Shown here: positions 18,701 through 26,500 of the stretch, in pieces
Layout of the letters: each line of letters opens with the position of its first letter
Position numbering within the stretch: position 1 is the first letter of the stretch
IMG/VR virus record: IMGVR_UViG_3300017782_000047
Span: 1-42,165 of that record
DNA: 42,165 nucleotides
Strand: one strand, 5' to 3'
Source of the DNA: a virus
Translations under genes and position numbers: made by a program
The notes under the pieces: generated by a model
What the model saw: the letters and a program-made list of their open reading frames with translations, nothing else
Told to the model about the DNA's origin: nothing
The model's database searches: none

Positions 18701-21194
18701 CACTTATGGTGATGGCGGTACTGCATATGTAATTCCGCTTCCATCAGAAAGTATGAGTGGGTTTACTATTCACGATGGTGATGGTACACAAAGACCAATC
18801 GCTGATAGTAAAGAAATAAAATTCCAAGAAGGTACTACTTCTGCAGTTAGAAGTGGTGATGATTATATTCAAATTAATTGGACTGACACATCTCATGGTT
18901 CAGATACCGATCCTTATGATTTAACATTTGCCCATAAACTTACTACTCGTACTGATCCAGCTTTAGGTTCAGCTTTACTTGCTTTTGGAGGTAATTTTAC
19001 TGCTGTTACTGGTGTAACCACAAATCCTACAGGTCACGTTACTGCGATTAATACTACTCAGTTTACTTTACCTACAGAAACAGCACGTAATAATGGTCTA
19101 TTGACCATGTCCACTTTAGCTGGACTTGATGGTAGTGCAACGTTTTCAGCTGATCAGGCCGGTCCCTCAACATTTACAGTTTCACTAGACTTATCTGAAC
19201 TTACTGATATGACACCTGATGTTGATGGTGCGGTTGATGAACTTATCTTACTTGACAATAGTGTAGAAAAAAGAAAGCGCATTGGAGAAATTAAGCTAGG
19301 TCAGTTTGTTAATGACCAAGGTTGGACGGATAATGAAGGTGATATTACACAAGTTAATATTACAGCAGGTAACGGTTTAACAGGTAGTAAAAATACTACA
19401 TCTGGTAATCACGTACAAACTATTCACGTTGGTGCTGGTGCTCTTATTGATGTTCGAGCTGATCATGTTGATGTCGATCTAAACGAACTTAGCGACATGG
19501 GCGATTCCACTGCAGTTGTTGGAACAACAGATTATTTACCAATTCTTGATAGTGGTGTACAGAAGAAAAAGAAAATTAGTACAATTACACTAAGTGACTT
19601 TGACAATGATAATGGTTGGACGGATAATGACGGTACTGTGACAAGTGTGGGAATAACTCCCGGTACAGGATTAGATGTAAGTAATACACCGATTACAACT
19701 AGCGGTAATATAAGTATCTCTTTAGACTTATCAGACCTTACTGATATGACTGCAACGGTTAATAGAGATCAAGACGAACTTATATTGCTTGATAATGGAG
19801 CCGAACGTAGAAAGCTGACTAAGGAAATTGGACTGTCAGTCTTTAACAATGACCTTGGAAACTATGGAGGTTTCTCTACAACCGATACATTCTTAAGTGA
19901 TGTAACAGCTATCACTGATAATACAACCGATATTAAATTGGTTCACACAATGTCTAACGCCGCTACCCACGATATTGTTATAGAAGCTGGATCTGGTATT
20001 ACACTAACAGATAATGCTAATAATGATTATGCGTTTGAAATCTCTGTTAATGAATCTGATCTTGACTTTGATAACTATGCGCATTGGAGATTTAAGGAAG
20101 GTAATGGTACTGAGACTGGTATTATTACTTCAGAAGATACTTTACACTTCGCTCAAGACGGTATTACTACTGTTGAAAAGACCGCTGATGATCAATTGAC
20201 GATTAGTACTCCAGGCACAGATTTATCTAATACTACTACCACTACTAAAGTCACTGTTGCATCGAGTACTGGTAATAATACTGATATATTAGAAGCCACG
20301 GGTTCAAGAGCTGGTGTAATGACAGTTGCGCATCATGATAAACTTGATGCTATTGCACCAAGTGCTGAAGTTAACCAAAATGCATTTAGTAATCTCATGG
20401 CGAATACATATGATTCTAGTACTCAGACTGGAATAAATGTTGCAGTACTTTCTGCAGATAGTAAAACAGATACATTTACTATTGAAACTGGTCATGGATT
20501 TACAACTACAGCAACTTCTTCTTCTGATTCAATGACAATCAATAGAAATAATGATTGGAGAACAAAATACGATAACGATAATGCTTACGTAGGTAATAAG
20601 AGTAAAGAATACATATACTTTGATCCAGCTGGAGAAGTTAAGTTATACTCTCATGGCGTAGAAAATGTAAGATTTTATAACCCTAGCGGGACCGTAAATA
20701 GTGTCATGTATTTCCCGCATTCAATGGGCCCAGCTATGGGTATTAAAAGTAATGAGGGTACTGGAAGTAATAAGTTAGAGATATTTGCTGAAAACACTGG
20801 TAACCTAGATGCGAAATTTATATTTACTCATGCTGGAGCGTTACATGTACATGATGATATTACAGCTTTCTCATCATCAACTGCCTCTGATGTTAAACTC
20901 AAAGAAAATATTGAAAGAGTTGAAGGTGCATTAGATAAAGTATCACAATTAGATGGCGTAACATTTACTTGGAAGAGAGACGGAAAAGAATCTGCTGGTG
21001 TTATTGCACAAAATGTAGAAGAGGTATTACCATCTGCAGTAAAAGAAGTTGAGACAGTAGATGGTGAAGAAATTAATAAGCATGTTGATTATACACAATT
21101 ATCGGCATTGTTCATCGAAGCAATTAAAGAATTAAAAGAAGAAAATAAATTACTTAGAGCTGAGATTGAAAGCTTAAAAGATATAAATAGTTAA
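12702..21194 (+). CDS. Giant tail fibre protein with C-terminal Peptidase_S74 chaperone
   Basis: 2830 residues. The N-terminus (ETRIYKTDTLETLRQKSNEI, then SLHLGDN) matches the attachment end of marine T4-like fibres. Residues about 302-750 are some 16 copies of a xxAINELHxEIG motif, a likely trimeric stalk. Residues about 826-1130 are beta repeats of the GTLGVTGATTLSSTLNVTG kind. Later parts carry GHV-type repeats (NSQGHVTAITT, DTYGHVTARSI), three TDRGSVA repeats and three LTDM...DELILLDN repeats (about 2163-2390). The last about 102 residues are an intramolecular chaperone: SDVKLKENIERVEGALDKV, then AGVIAQNVEEVLPSAV. The family's Ser-Lys dyad fits Ser2729 and Lys2734, so self-cleavage before Ser2729 is expected after trimer folding. 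A terminal coiled coil (IKELKEENKLLRAEIESLK) follows. The ATG overlaps the upstream stop by 1 nt. Confidence 0.9.
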   Translation: MANKETRIYKTDTLETLRQKSNEISLHLGDNEQLNSLMADKTYVYSAAAGDTLFAGADTSSPAKTARFEVSPTHTVDNTGGYIVLKSVSSLDSSYIPGNIIYQGTSGSASYSATIVSASTDRILVRDSSGNFSTSTDLKVGTGSPDVIAHANIERIVIEANPVGIVRVYKNGTELNQAMVTNGFHVADIRATITHTGSPTLTDFTRGVTIYQGSSQSTQAGVEANADWYGTLHSVSGGVIRVKTYNGNFITSGAGSSIRALGSSNTITSHGSLTAIDNTYGSYIELTTPASSSDQIKVFSLDVVAAINELQDDIGGVESLTTAANNLVLAINEHDAELGTITASAMGTAASTVSTAIREHEDQIGNESISSVDAEDSNNTITGALNQLHAEVGDVTSTNLGTSASNLTAAIREHEDQIGNDNINAISSTNNTIKTALNQLHTEIGSSVLTDNLPTDFAYNVTDHTTATNTMSSFIGDTSIANIGTTDTVTGALQKLHAELGSSSITDNLPTDITYTVTNHTTALNTMSAFIGSTSINNIGAPDTLTGALQSLHGEIGNMVFGSSGPVDTVNSTTLTGAVNVLDAEIGNTNYNSVGTDISTALLNLYNDIYTTASVTGLNTTATHLVGAINELEQDLFNAEGGTKRTRSSLLTSDKTSIVDAINELHTELYTSGASFTGLSANNFKSAINELRAELGDVNDINNATGYSATTAVTGITEIQGDIGNVDALTLEAGTIVGALNEIEAIFDASTREISASSDPFTVTSGSFLINSSGNIVFDNGTNHTVLKKDGVEYARFTKSGTDFQLKAGHLGALFLTASGQNATFANNLTVDNNLEVDGTAGVDGNFRVGVSGSSRFTVAASNGNTSVGGTLGVTGNTTLGGTLGVTGATTLSSTLNVTGAAELVSSLGVDGNLRVGSNKFNVTASNGNTQIDGTLEVDGSTGIDGNFRVGAEGASKFTVTASNGNTTVYGTLGVSQHTSVSSLSASGNASVGGTLGVTGATTLSSTLNVTGATELDSTLGVDGNLRVGNNKFNVTATSGNTQIDGTLEVDGSVGIDGNFRIGSNSPSPKFNVTSSSGNTTIGGTLGVDGNTTIAGTTTITNTTQSSVSSATDGALIVAGGVSIGKNLYVGGNLQVEGTQTILNTETLTVEDTLVLAGNNLSSEPTTGGFGLEVGPITSPSGVASNVTGAHSIVYNYATDRWEADGSLILSTATLATPQVEGVDFGPSDNLTFNAGVGLSETVTKTGATIVTQYVNTDRGSVAAAALNIFSSVVPSSGTTATADNNNDALNLTQGTGISTVGDGDNVITITNTDRGSVAASALRMFKTISLADVPDSTNADVVADSNADILKLRALDAITLTSDSNNDIISIDHDDFGTAGTYGPDVQDGEYIKSITVNSQGHVTAITTDDFDTRYEASDPTWALFNNTTKIDDVASGDTVKFIGGNAIDLVSSHTSGTSTLQFNHANTSSVSSLSSDNSGGNVLQDISLTFDTYGHVTARSIGTVNLDNRYIRSFQVEDGDGTEVTINQANEWKFVEGSGTGATIDINWTDTSNGSNTDPYDLTFTVNNTDRGSVAVAPLRIFKYVASDSGTAEADSTADTLTIAGGTNINTAVVGDTLTINNEYVYNHPTYNGDDFSIDTGLLSGATVISDLDINVTTDTLGHVVDANGTVATRTLIPGDLGIYGWDLHENGSSSPIVNNILNDQVDFVNGNHTTAVVTNPSANNGRVTFNHNTFTSGGTFVGGANNGIVIEDFYIDSYGHVRSVGTRDLDGRYDKYDEWRIQDNGDSTTQYGKVSSATEDSTGYVKFINGTNTTTERGGSGTVSDPHTIKVNFVNPGYISSQRSATFDATQSTANSNNNPYLTMSDAGPHNVKIVGGTNATVTRNSDNQITIAATDTNDDVNDTNLRAKLEALNPDQGIVYIGDTGNDLDLKIRGNLTVLGTQTIMNTETVTTHDNKIELNSNAASTPTEDAGIIVNRGSSTNAQIYWSEASDRWYHTYGDGGTAYVIPLPSESMSGFTIHDGDGTQRPIADSKEIKFQEGTTSAVRSGDDYIQINWTDTSHGSDTDPYDLTFAHKLTTRTDPALGSALLAFGGNFTAVTGVTTNPTGHVTAINTTQFTLPTETARNNGLLTMSTLAGLDGSATFSADQAGPSTFTVSLDLSELTDMTPDVDGAVDELILLDNSVEKRKRIGEIKLGQFVNDQGWTDNEGDITQVNITAGNGLTGSKNTTSGNHVQTIHVGAGALIDVRADHVDVDLNELSDMGDSTAVVGTTDYLPILDSGVQKKKKISTITLSDFDNDNGWTDNDGTVTSVGITPGTGLDVSNTPITTSGNISISLDLSDLTDMTATVNRDQDELILLDNGAERRKLTKEIGLSVFNNDLGNYGGFSTTDTFLSDVTAITDNTTDIKLVHTMSNAATHDIVIEAGSGITLTDNANNDYAFEISVNESDLDFDNYAHWRFKEGNGTETGIITSEDTLHFAQDGITTVEKTADDQLTISTPGTDLSNTTTTTKVTVASSTGNNTDILEATGSRAGVMTVAHHDKLDAIAPSAEVNQNAFSNLMANTYDSSTQTGINVAVLSADSKTDTFTIETGHGFTTTATSSSDSMTINRNNDWRTKYDNDNAYVGNKSKEYIYFDPAGEVKLYSHGVENVRFYNPSGTVNSVMYFPHSMGPAMGIKSNEGTGSNKLEIFAENTGNLDAKFIFTHAGALHVHDDITAFSSSTASDVKLKENIERVEGALDKVSQLDGVTFTWKRDGKESAGVIAQNVEEVLPSAVKEVETVDGEEINKHVDYTQLSALFIEAIKELKEENKLLRAEIESLKDINS
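13605..14950 (+). repeat. Coiled-coil-like AINELHxEIG repeat array in the 2830-residue fibre
   Basis: About 16-17 degenerate copies of a 12-13 residue core, including AAINELQDDIG, LAINEHDAELG, TAIREHEDQIG (twice), GALNQLHAEVG, TALNQLHTEIG, GALQKLHAELG, GALQSLHGEIG, GAINELEQDLF, DAINELHTELY and SAINELRAELG. Cores are separated by 15-45 residue linkers rich in Thr, Ser and Asn. Protein-level repeat; DNA copies have diverged, so this is an old expansion. Likely a rigid or segmented stalk. Confidence 0.85.
15178..15980 (+). repeat. Internal duplication of beta-stalk modules in the 2830-residue fibre
   Basis: Tandem GTLGVTG / TTLSSTLNVTGA / LGVDGNLRVG / KFNVTASNGNTQIDGTLEVDG / GIDGNFRVG blocks appear twice. 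At DNA level, 15363-15404 and 15699-15740 are an identical 42-nt direct repeat, offset by 336 nt (112 codons). Flanking blocks are near-identical. This points to a recent in-frame duplication or recombination between modules. Confidence 0.85.
21182..21189 (+). promoter_or_regulatory. T4-type late promoter overlapping the end of the S74 fibre gene
   Basis: Exact TATAAATA in the last codons of the 2830-residue fibre (DINS-stop). Predicted +1 is about 21195, the base after the stop, giving a 12-nt leader with GAGG before the ATG at 21207. This would start a separate unit for the 116, 81 and 557-residue proteins. Confidence 0.6.
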
Positions 21195-21206
21195 AGGAAT
21201 TGAGGA

Positions 21207-21557
21207 ATGGCGATATATTCTAACTTAACAGTAGATCAAGGTTCAACATTTTCAGTCGAGATTGACGTAACAGACTCGGCTGGAGATCCATTAAACCTTA
21301 CTGGTTATCAAGTTGCAGGGCAGATAAGAAAAACTTATAGCTCTAATACATTTACCAATTTTGCTGCATCTGTTTACAACAATATAGGTGGAGTAGTAAA
21401 AATAGAATTAAGCGCTGCTACTACGAACGCGATGAAAGCTGGAAGATATGTCTACGATGTAGAAATATCAAGAACTATTAATAGTGTTGATGAAGTTACT
21501 CGTATAGTAGAAGGGCAGTTAGAAGTTAAACCAGGAGTTACTAAGGTAATAGAATGA
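21207..21557 (+). CDS. Small virion structural protein, beta-sandwich-like
   Basis: 116 residues, nearly all predicted beta strand: YSNLTVDQGSTFSVEIDVTD, then GDPLNLTGYQVAGQIRKTY, then AGRYVYDVEISRT and VEGQLEVKPGVTKVIE. This pattern is recognisable from fibre loci of T4-like marine phages and looks like the N-terminal beta-sandwich of baseplate upper proteins (BppU-like). That relationship is a fold-level guess. The gene follows the fibre by 12 nt, with GAGG at 21202-21205 close to the ATG, and overlaps the next gene by 4 nt (ATGA). It may be an adaptor or cap of the following fibre. No signal peptide or membrane segment. Confidence 0.75.
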   Translation: MAIYSNLTVDQGSTFSVEIDVTDSAGDPLNLTGYQVAGQIRKTYSSNTFTNFAASVYNNIGGVVKIELSAATTNAMKAGRYVYDVEISRTINSVDEVTRIVEGQLEVKPGVTKVIE

Positions 21558-21799
21558 CTATAAAGGCTAAGATAAGGCAGACCGGAAAGTTAATAGGTAA
21601 GGCACAGACACAGAATGAAATTGTAGCTACTTCAATGAAAATCCAAGCTGGTGAATTAAGGCTTGGAGATTTGGCCGATGTTGACGCATCTCAACAAGCA
21701 GATGGAACTATGATGATTTACGATGCTGCATCAGGCACATATAAAATTACAACTCAGATTGAAAATGAGAATCTGAATATAATAGGAGGCACGTACTAG
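21554..21799 (+). CDS. Small fibre-module protein, function unknown
   Basis: 81 residues. Residues about 34-62 (LRLGDLADVDASQQADGTMM, then IYDAASGTYKI) match a unit used repeatedly in phage fibres: a short DL-D-V/M stretch followed by D-G/E-x-hydrophobic-x-YD/LD. The S74 fibre upstream has three related copies (LSDLTDM, then DELILLDNGAERRK). It ends NLNIIGGTY, similar to the end of the next protein, NIIDGGEY. It is coupled to the upstream gene by ATGA and to the downstream GTG start by a 1-nt overlap, and its last codons contain the AGGAGG ribosome site of that gene. It may be an accessory fibre subunit. Confidence 0.7.
   Translation: MTIKAKIRQTGKLIGKAQTQNEIVATSMKIQAGELRLGDLADVDASQQADGTMMIYDAASGTYKITTQIENENLNIIGGTY
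21784..21789 (+). promoter_or_regulatory. Ribosome binding site deciding the GTG start at 21799
   Basis: AGGAGG, the strongest Shine-Dalgarno sequence noticed in the window, lies 9 nt before a GTG codon. It is inside the GGT-Y end of the 81-residue gene and supports the non-ATG start of the 557-residue fibre. Confidence 0.8.
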
Positions 21800-23472
21800 T
21801 GGCTAATTTGACAAGAATAAAAATCTTAACTACGGGGTCAACCACTACCGCTCCTAGTAATCTAAAAACTGGTGAGTTAGCGTACTCCTACGTAGCTGGA
21901 ACACAGGCAAATAATGGTGACAGATTATATATCGGAACAGGAGCTGAAAGCGGAAATCCTGCAGTTGCATCAACAGTTGATATTATTGGCGGTAAGTATT
22001 TTACTAGCTTATTAGCTCATGAGCACGGAGTACTAACTAATAATAGTGCAGTGATTGTTGGACCAACTGGAAAGGTTGATCAATTTAATGTAGACAATTT
22101 AAAATTAGATGGAAATTCTATTACTTCTACCAACACTGATGGTAATATAGTAATTAATCCAAATAATAATGGTAAAACCGTATTGCATAATACGTTTATT
22201 GGTGGGACAAGTGTAAGTTTAGAAGAATTTATTTATGATACAGTTGGAGGAGCAGTAACTGCAGGGACAGGAATTACTGTTACTAACGACGATGCTGGTA
22301 ACTCATCAACAGTTTCTATTACAAACACTGGAGTATCTGCAGGAACATATGGTTCGGCTTCTAAAATTCCAGTACCTGTCGTAAATGCTCAAGGTCAAAT
22401 CACATCTATTACTGATGTTCATCTTCCAGACTTAGCATTTTCTGGTGATTCTGGCACAGGAGCAATTGATCTTAATACTGAAACGTTGACATTTTCTGGC
22501 GATACCGGAATTACTACAACAGTAAGTGCAAACGATGTTAATATTGATTTAGACGATACTACTGTTAGTGCGGGTCAGTACGGTTCAGCAACTCAGATTG
22601 CACAGTTTACAGTCGACGTTCAAGGTAGGTTAACACAAGCTGCCAATATTAATATTGCTACAACTCTTAATATCGCCGCGGATAGCGGGACAGATGATGG
22701 AGTTGCTCTATTAACTGATACGCTTACTATTGCTGGTACAACTAACGAAATTGAAACATCTGTTACAGGCGATACAATTACAGTCGGACTACCTAACAAC
22801 GTAGAAATTGGCAACAATCTTGTTGTTGGTGGCAACTTAACAGTTGAAGGTACAACTACTACTGTCGAATCTACTATTATTGCGCTATCTGATCCTGTTA
22901 TTGCTCTTGCAGACGATACTACATCAGTCACTTCAGACGGATTTGATCGTGGTGCTAGATTTAAGTGGGGTAATGGAACAGCCGTTAAAACTGGTTTCTT
23001 TGGTTTTGACATTCAAACAGAAAGATTTGTATTTACTAAAGACGAAACAGTTACGTCCGATGATTTCTCATCGCCTTGGGGTGACGCTGAATTTGGAAAT
23101 GTTTATGGTACTGGTGCTGACTTTGGTAATGTACAAGTTGGATTAGGCGACAATCAGACAATTACTACTGCATCTGGAAAACTAGTTCTAGACGCGTCAA
23201 CCAATGAAGTTGAAGTAAATGCTTTCCTAGATGTTAATGGTAATGCTGACGTAAGTGGTACTTTAAATTCTACAACCCTCACTCTTACAAATGACCTCGC
23301 TGTTACTCATGGTGGTACTGGATTAAGTTCTTTCACCGGCAAAGCGGTGTTTATTTCTAACAATGCTGGAACTGCAGTCTCATTCCTAACTGGAACCGAA
23401 GGTAACATTATACAATTTAACAATCAAGGTGAACCTATTTCATCAAATATAATTGACGGCGGAGAATATTAA
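21799..23472 (+). CDS. Tail fibre protein, short modular type (GTG start)
   Basis: 557 residues. The N-terminal MANLTRIKILTTGSTTTAPS, then LKTGELAYSYVAG and DRLYIGTG, is a variant of the fibre attachment module with a GELA motif, also seen in the 2602-residue protein. The middle has QGQITSITDVHLPDL and QGRLTQAANI units, relatives of the GHV repeats of the S74 fibre. Residues about 340-416 are the NLVVGGNLTVEGTTTTVEST module shared with the other fibres, followed by FGFDIQTERFVFTKD. The C-terminus has LAVTHGGTGLSSFTGKAVF, common in marine phage fibres, and ends NIIDGGEY. No S74 domain is present, so trimer folding may need another factor. The start is set by AGGAGG 9 nt upstream. Confidence 0.82.
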   Translation: MANLTRIKILTTGSTTTAPSNLKTGELAYSYVAGTQANNGDRLYIGTGAESGNPAVASTVDIIGGKYFTSLLAHEHGVLTNNSAVIVGPTGKVDQFNVDNLKLDGNSITSTNTDGNIVINPNNNGKTVLHNTFIGGTSVSLEEFIYDTVGGAVTAGTGITVTNDDAGNSSTVSITNTGVSAGTYGSASKIPVPVVNAQGQITSITDVHLPDLAFSGDSGTGAIDLNTETLTFSGDTGITTTVSANDVNIDLDDTTVSAGQYGSATQIAQFTVDVQGRLTQAANINIATTLNIAADSGTDDGVALLTDTLTIAGTTNEIETSVTGDTITVGLPNNVEIGNNLVVGGNLTVEGTTTTVESTIIALSDPVIALADDTTSVTSDGFDRGARFKWGNGTAVKTGFFGFDIQTERFVFTKDETVTSDDFSSPWGDAEFGNVYGTGADFGNVQVGLGDNQTITTASGKLVLDASTNEVEVNAFLDVNGNADVSGTLNSTTLTLTNDLAVTHGGTGLSSFTGKAVFISNNAGTAVSFLTGTEGNIIQFNNQGEPISSNIIDGGEY

Positions 23473-23489
23473 TTCAAGGTTTCTTCTAG

Positions 23490-23497
23490 TATAAATA
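23490..23497 (+). promoter_or_regulatory. T4-type late promoter upstream of the 2602-residue fibre
   Basis: Exact TATAAATA in the longest intergenic gap (97 nt). Predicted +1 is about 23503, giving a leader of about 67 nt that contains two perfect palindromes and an AGGAG ribosome site. Confidence 0.7.
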
Positions 23498-23504
23498 GAA
23501 TAAA

Positions 23505-23518
23505 GGTTTATATAAACC
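23505..23518 (+). repeat. Perfect palindrome in the fibre leader (first)
   Basis: GGTTTATATAAACC, a 14-nt perfect inverted repeat starting about 3 nt after the predicted +1. It could be a short 5' hairpin or a protein-binding palindrome; no U-tract follows, so it is not a typical terminator. Confidence 0.7.
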
Positions 23519-23535
23519 ATTAGAATTTTATACAG

Positions 23536-23547
23536 CTCTATATAGAG
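23536..23547 (+). repeat. Perfect palindrome in the fibre leader (second)
   Basis: CTCTATATAGAG, a 12-nt perfect inverted repeat 17 nt after the first and 8 nt before the AGGAG ribosome site. With the first palindrome it gives a leader of two possible weak stem-loops sharing a central TATATA. Confidence 0.65.
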
Positions 23548-23555
23548 ATTGACAT

Positions 23556-23560
23556 AGGAG
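23556..23560 (+). promoter_or_regulatory. Ribosome binding site deciding the TTG start at 23570
   Basis: AGGAG lies 9 nt before TTG. An in-frame TAG at 23555-23557 rules out an upstream start, and the next in-frame ATG would delete the conserved N-terminal LRRS...GELA module, so TTG is the likely start. Confidence 0.75.
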
Positions 23561-23569
23561 AAGCCTAAA

Positions 23570-26500
23570 TTGGCCAGAAAGACAGACATTAGACTAAGGC
23601 GTTCTAATACAGAAAACGCTATACCAACTCACACCAATTTGAATGATGGCGAACTCGCCATGAACACCTATGACGGTGCTCTTTATTTCAAAAAATCTGA
23701 TAACACGATAATTACTGCACACGATAATACTATTTTACATCTTAATAGTAATACAAGTCGTGTCGGTATTGGAACAACATCTCCGGCCGGTAATCTTCAT
23801 GTCAAATCTGTAGGTGATGTCGGCGATGCTTTACTTATCGTTGAAGCAGATGCAGATAATAATGTTGAAGGCGATAATCCAAAAATTGAATTAAGACAGG
23901 ATTCTGGTTTTGTTACAGGCGCTATGTATTTAGAAGGTAATGCCGCCTCACAAGCAACTAACTCATTACAAAACGGTTTTTTACTAGACGCAAAAGGAGC
24001 CTCAAGCGATGGAGGCACAATACAATTTGCTACTGGTGGATTAGCCGCTAATCAAAGTGGCGGACCGACCAATAGTGCTGTGAGAATGACAATTCTACGG
24101 GACGGAAACATAGCCATTGGTCAAATCACATCTAGCCATAAACTTACAGTAGCAGGAAATACTTTCTTATCAGGCGATAACAGACATGTATATTTTGGTG
24201 GTAATAATACTTTTATTGGAGAAAATTCTAGTTCTAGTAAACTAGAATTAAGAGGCGGCGGGTCTAGCTCATCAGAAACAGTTTATGTCAATAGTAATGG
24301 AGCAGTCGGTATTGGGATAATTGCACCTACTGAAAAGCTTCATGTTGTTGGTAATGCAATTTTTCATTCTGGTGCGGCATACGGCGATTTAGTCGTTGGG
24401 CGTGGCTCCAACCAAGAAATTAAATTATACGTTAGTGACGCAAATACACAAATTATTGGATATCAGGATAGTGACAGTGATGGAAATCATTCTTTCGATA
24501 TAATCAGAGAATTTGATGGTGCTGGTGAAAATGATTTTACTATTAGAAAGGGGTCAGGATCAGTACAATTTGATATTAATAAAGATGGTAATATTACATT
24601 TAATAATGCATTTACTTTTCCAAATGCAGATGGACAAGCTGATCAGATATTAAAAACAAATGGAAGTGGTACCTTAACTTGGGCAAATGATTCTGGTGGT
24701 GGATCTTCAGTTAGTCTATCCGATAGTGATAACGACACTCTTATTCAAGTAGAAGAAAGCAATGACGAAGATATAATTAGATTTGATGTTGCGGGTTCTG
24801 AAGTTGCTCAAATGACTGACGACGGCCTTATATTGAATGATGGATATAATTTTGAAGGCGATGTTATTGGAGCTATTAAATTTAAGGCACAAGCTGGTGA
24901 AGCTTTAACAAAGGGTGATGTAGTTTATATATCTGGTATATCAGGTAATACAACAGTAGTATCAAAGGCAGATGCAAATGACGCTGCTAAAATGCCGGCG
25001 TTTGGATTAGCTGCAAGTACAGTAAGTTTAAATGCTGCGGTACAAATTGTCACATTTGGTACTTTACAAGGAATAGACACATCATCATATTCAGAAGGTG
25101 ATGAACTATACGTTAATGTATTAGCCGGCACACTCACAGATAGCGCTCCTACAGGTTCTAGCTCTGCGTTACAAAAAATAGCAAAGGTCACTCGATCAGA
25201 TGCAAGTGCTGGTTCAGTAAAAGTTTCAGGAGCTGGAAGAACAAACGCTACTCCTAATCTTGATGAAGGTAAGATATTTGTAGGTAATGCTTCTAATAAG
25301 TCTGTTCAAGGCGATGATACACTTCATGTTGATATGGCTAATAGCCGTGTTGGTATTAATAAAGCTTCTCCCGACCGTTCACTGCATATTGATGGAACTG
25401 TTAGAATCGACGGGGGAACAGGAGTAGTTTCGACTGGTGTTTTAGAAGTAATGCAAAATGGCGATACTGCCAATAACGCAATCGCTCTAACAAGCAGTAA
25501 TGCCGTTTCAACTAGGATATGGAAAAATGGTAGTGGAACATTTTTTATTGGATCGTCTAGTGCTAATAACGCTTTTCAACAATTAGTAAATGGCAATACT
25601 ACTATCAATGCTCAAGAGTTTACTATAGCACATGCCAACCCAACTCTTATATTAAAAGACACAACTGACGACGATGATCATAATATATTATTTAAAGACA
25701 GCTCCGATAATACTATTGCTAAAATAAGTACAGCTTTACCAGTAATGGATGATTTAAATATTGGTACTGTTACTGCTAGGGAATTTAATCTATTCACAAA
25801 TAACACCACCGCGATGTCAATCGACACATCTCAAAACTCAGTATTTGCAGGTGATGTTTCTATTTTAACCGGCACAAGCGCTAAGCAAGCTAGTGATATG
25901 TTATATATTGGCGGATCCGGTTTAGGTAGCACTGATGCAGCAATTTATCTAGGAAATGCCGGTGACGGAACTGGATATGGATGGAGATTTTTCTATAAAG
26001 GTTCTGGTGATGGTAATGAAAATAGATTAATTATTAGATCTGAAAATTCCGGATCGCCAGTCGATGCATTGTCGTTTACCCAAAATGGCCAGGCATTATT
26101 CGGCGATAGCATTGTAATGGGTAATAGTGAGAAGATATACTTCTTATCAAATGGTGACGCGAATACTGGATCATCGTATTGGTATAGAGCTGGTGGTAAT
26201 GCTACTAGATTGCTTTATAGAGATAATGTTTTAGTGTTTGATGCATATCAAGATCATTCTGCTGAATTTAGAAACTCTAACGATGATATTATATTTAAAG
26301 TCACTCCAAATGCAACTGCTACTAATAGTGCAACAATAGTTAGTAATGGTAACTTTTCTATCGCTAATGGAGCATTAAATATTGGAGGATCTGAGCTTTC
26401 TGACAATAATAGAAATGTAACAACTAATAATTTAACTGTTGGTGGTAATTTAACAGTTAATGGTTCTGTGACAACATTAAACACTGCCACGCTTACCGTT

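Noticed and set aside
22844-23146. Plus-strand 100-codon frame inside the 557-residue fibre gene
   Set aside because: Out-of-frame shadow, leucine-rich low-complexity product, no ribosome site.
23505-23547. Rho-independent terminator after the 557-residue fibre gene
   Set aside because: The palindromes are AT-rich with no following U-tract, and they lie downstream of a late promoter, so a leader structure is more likely.
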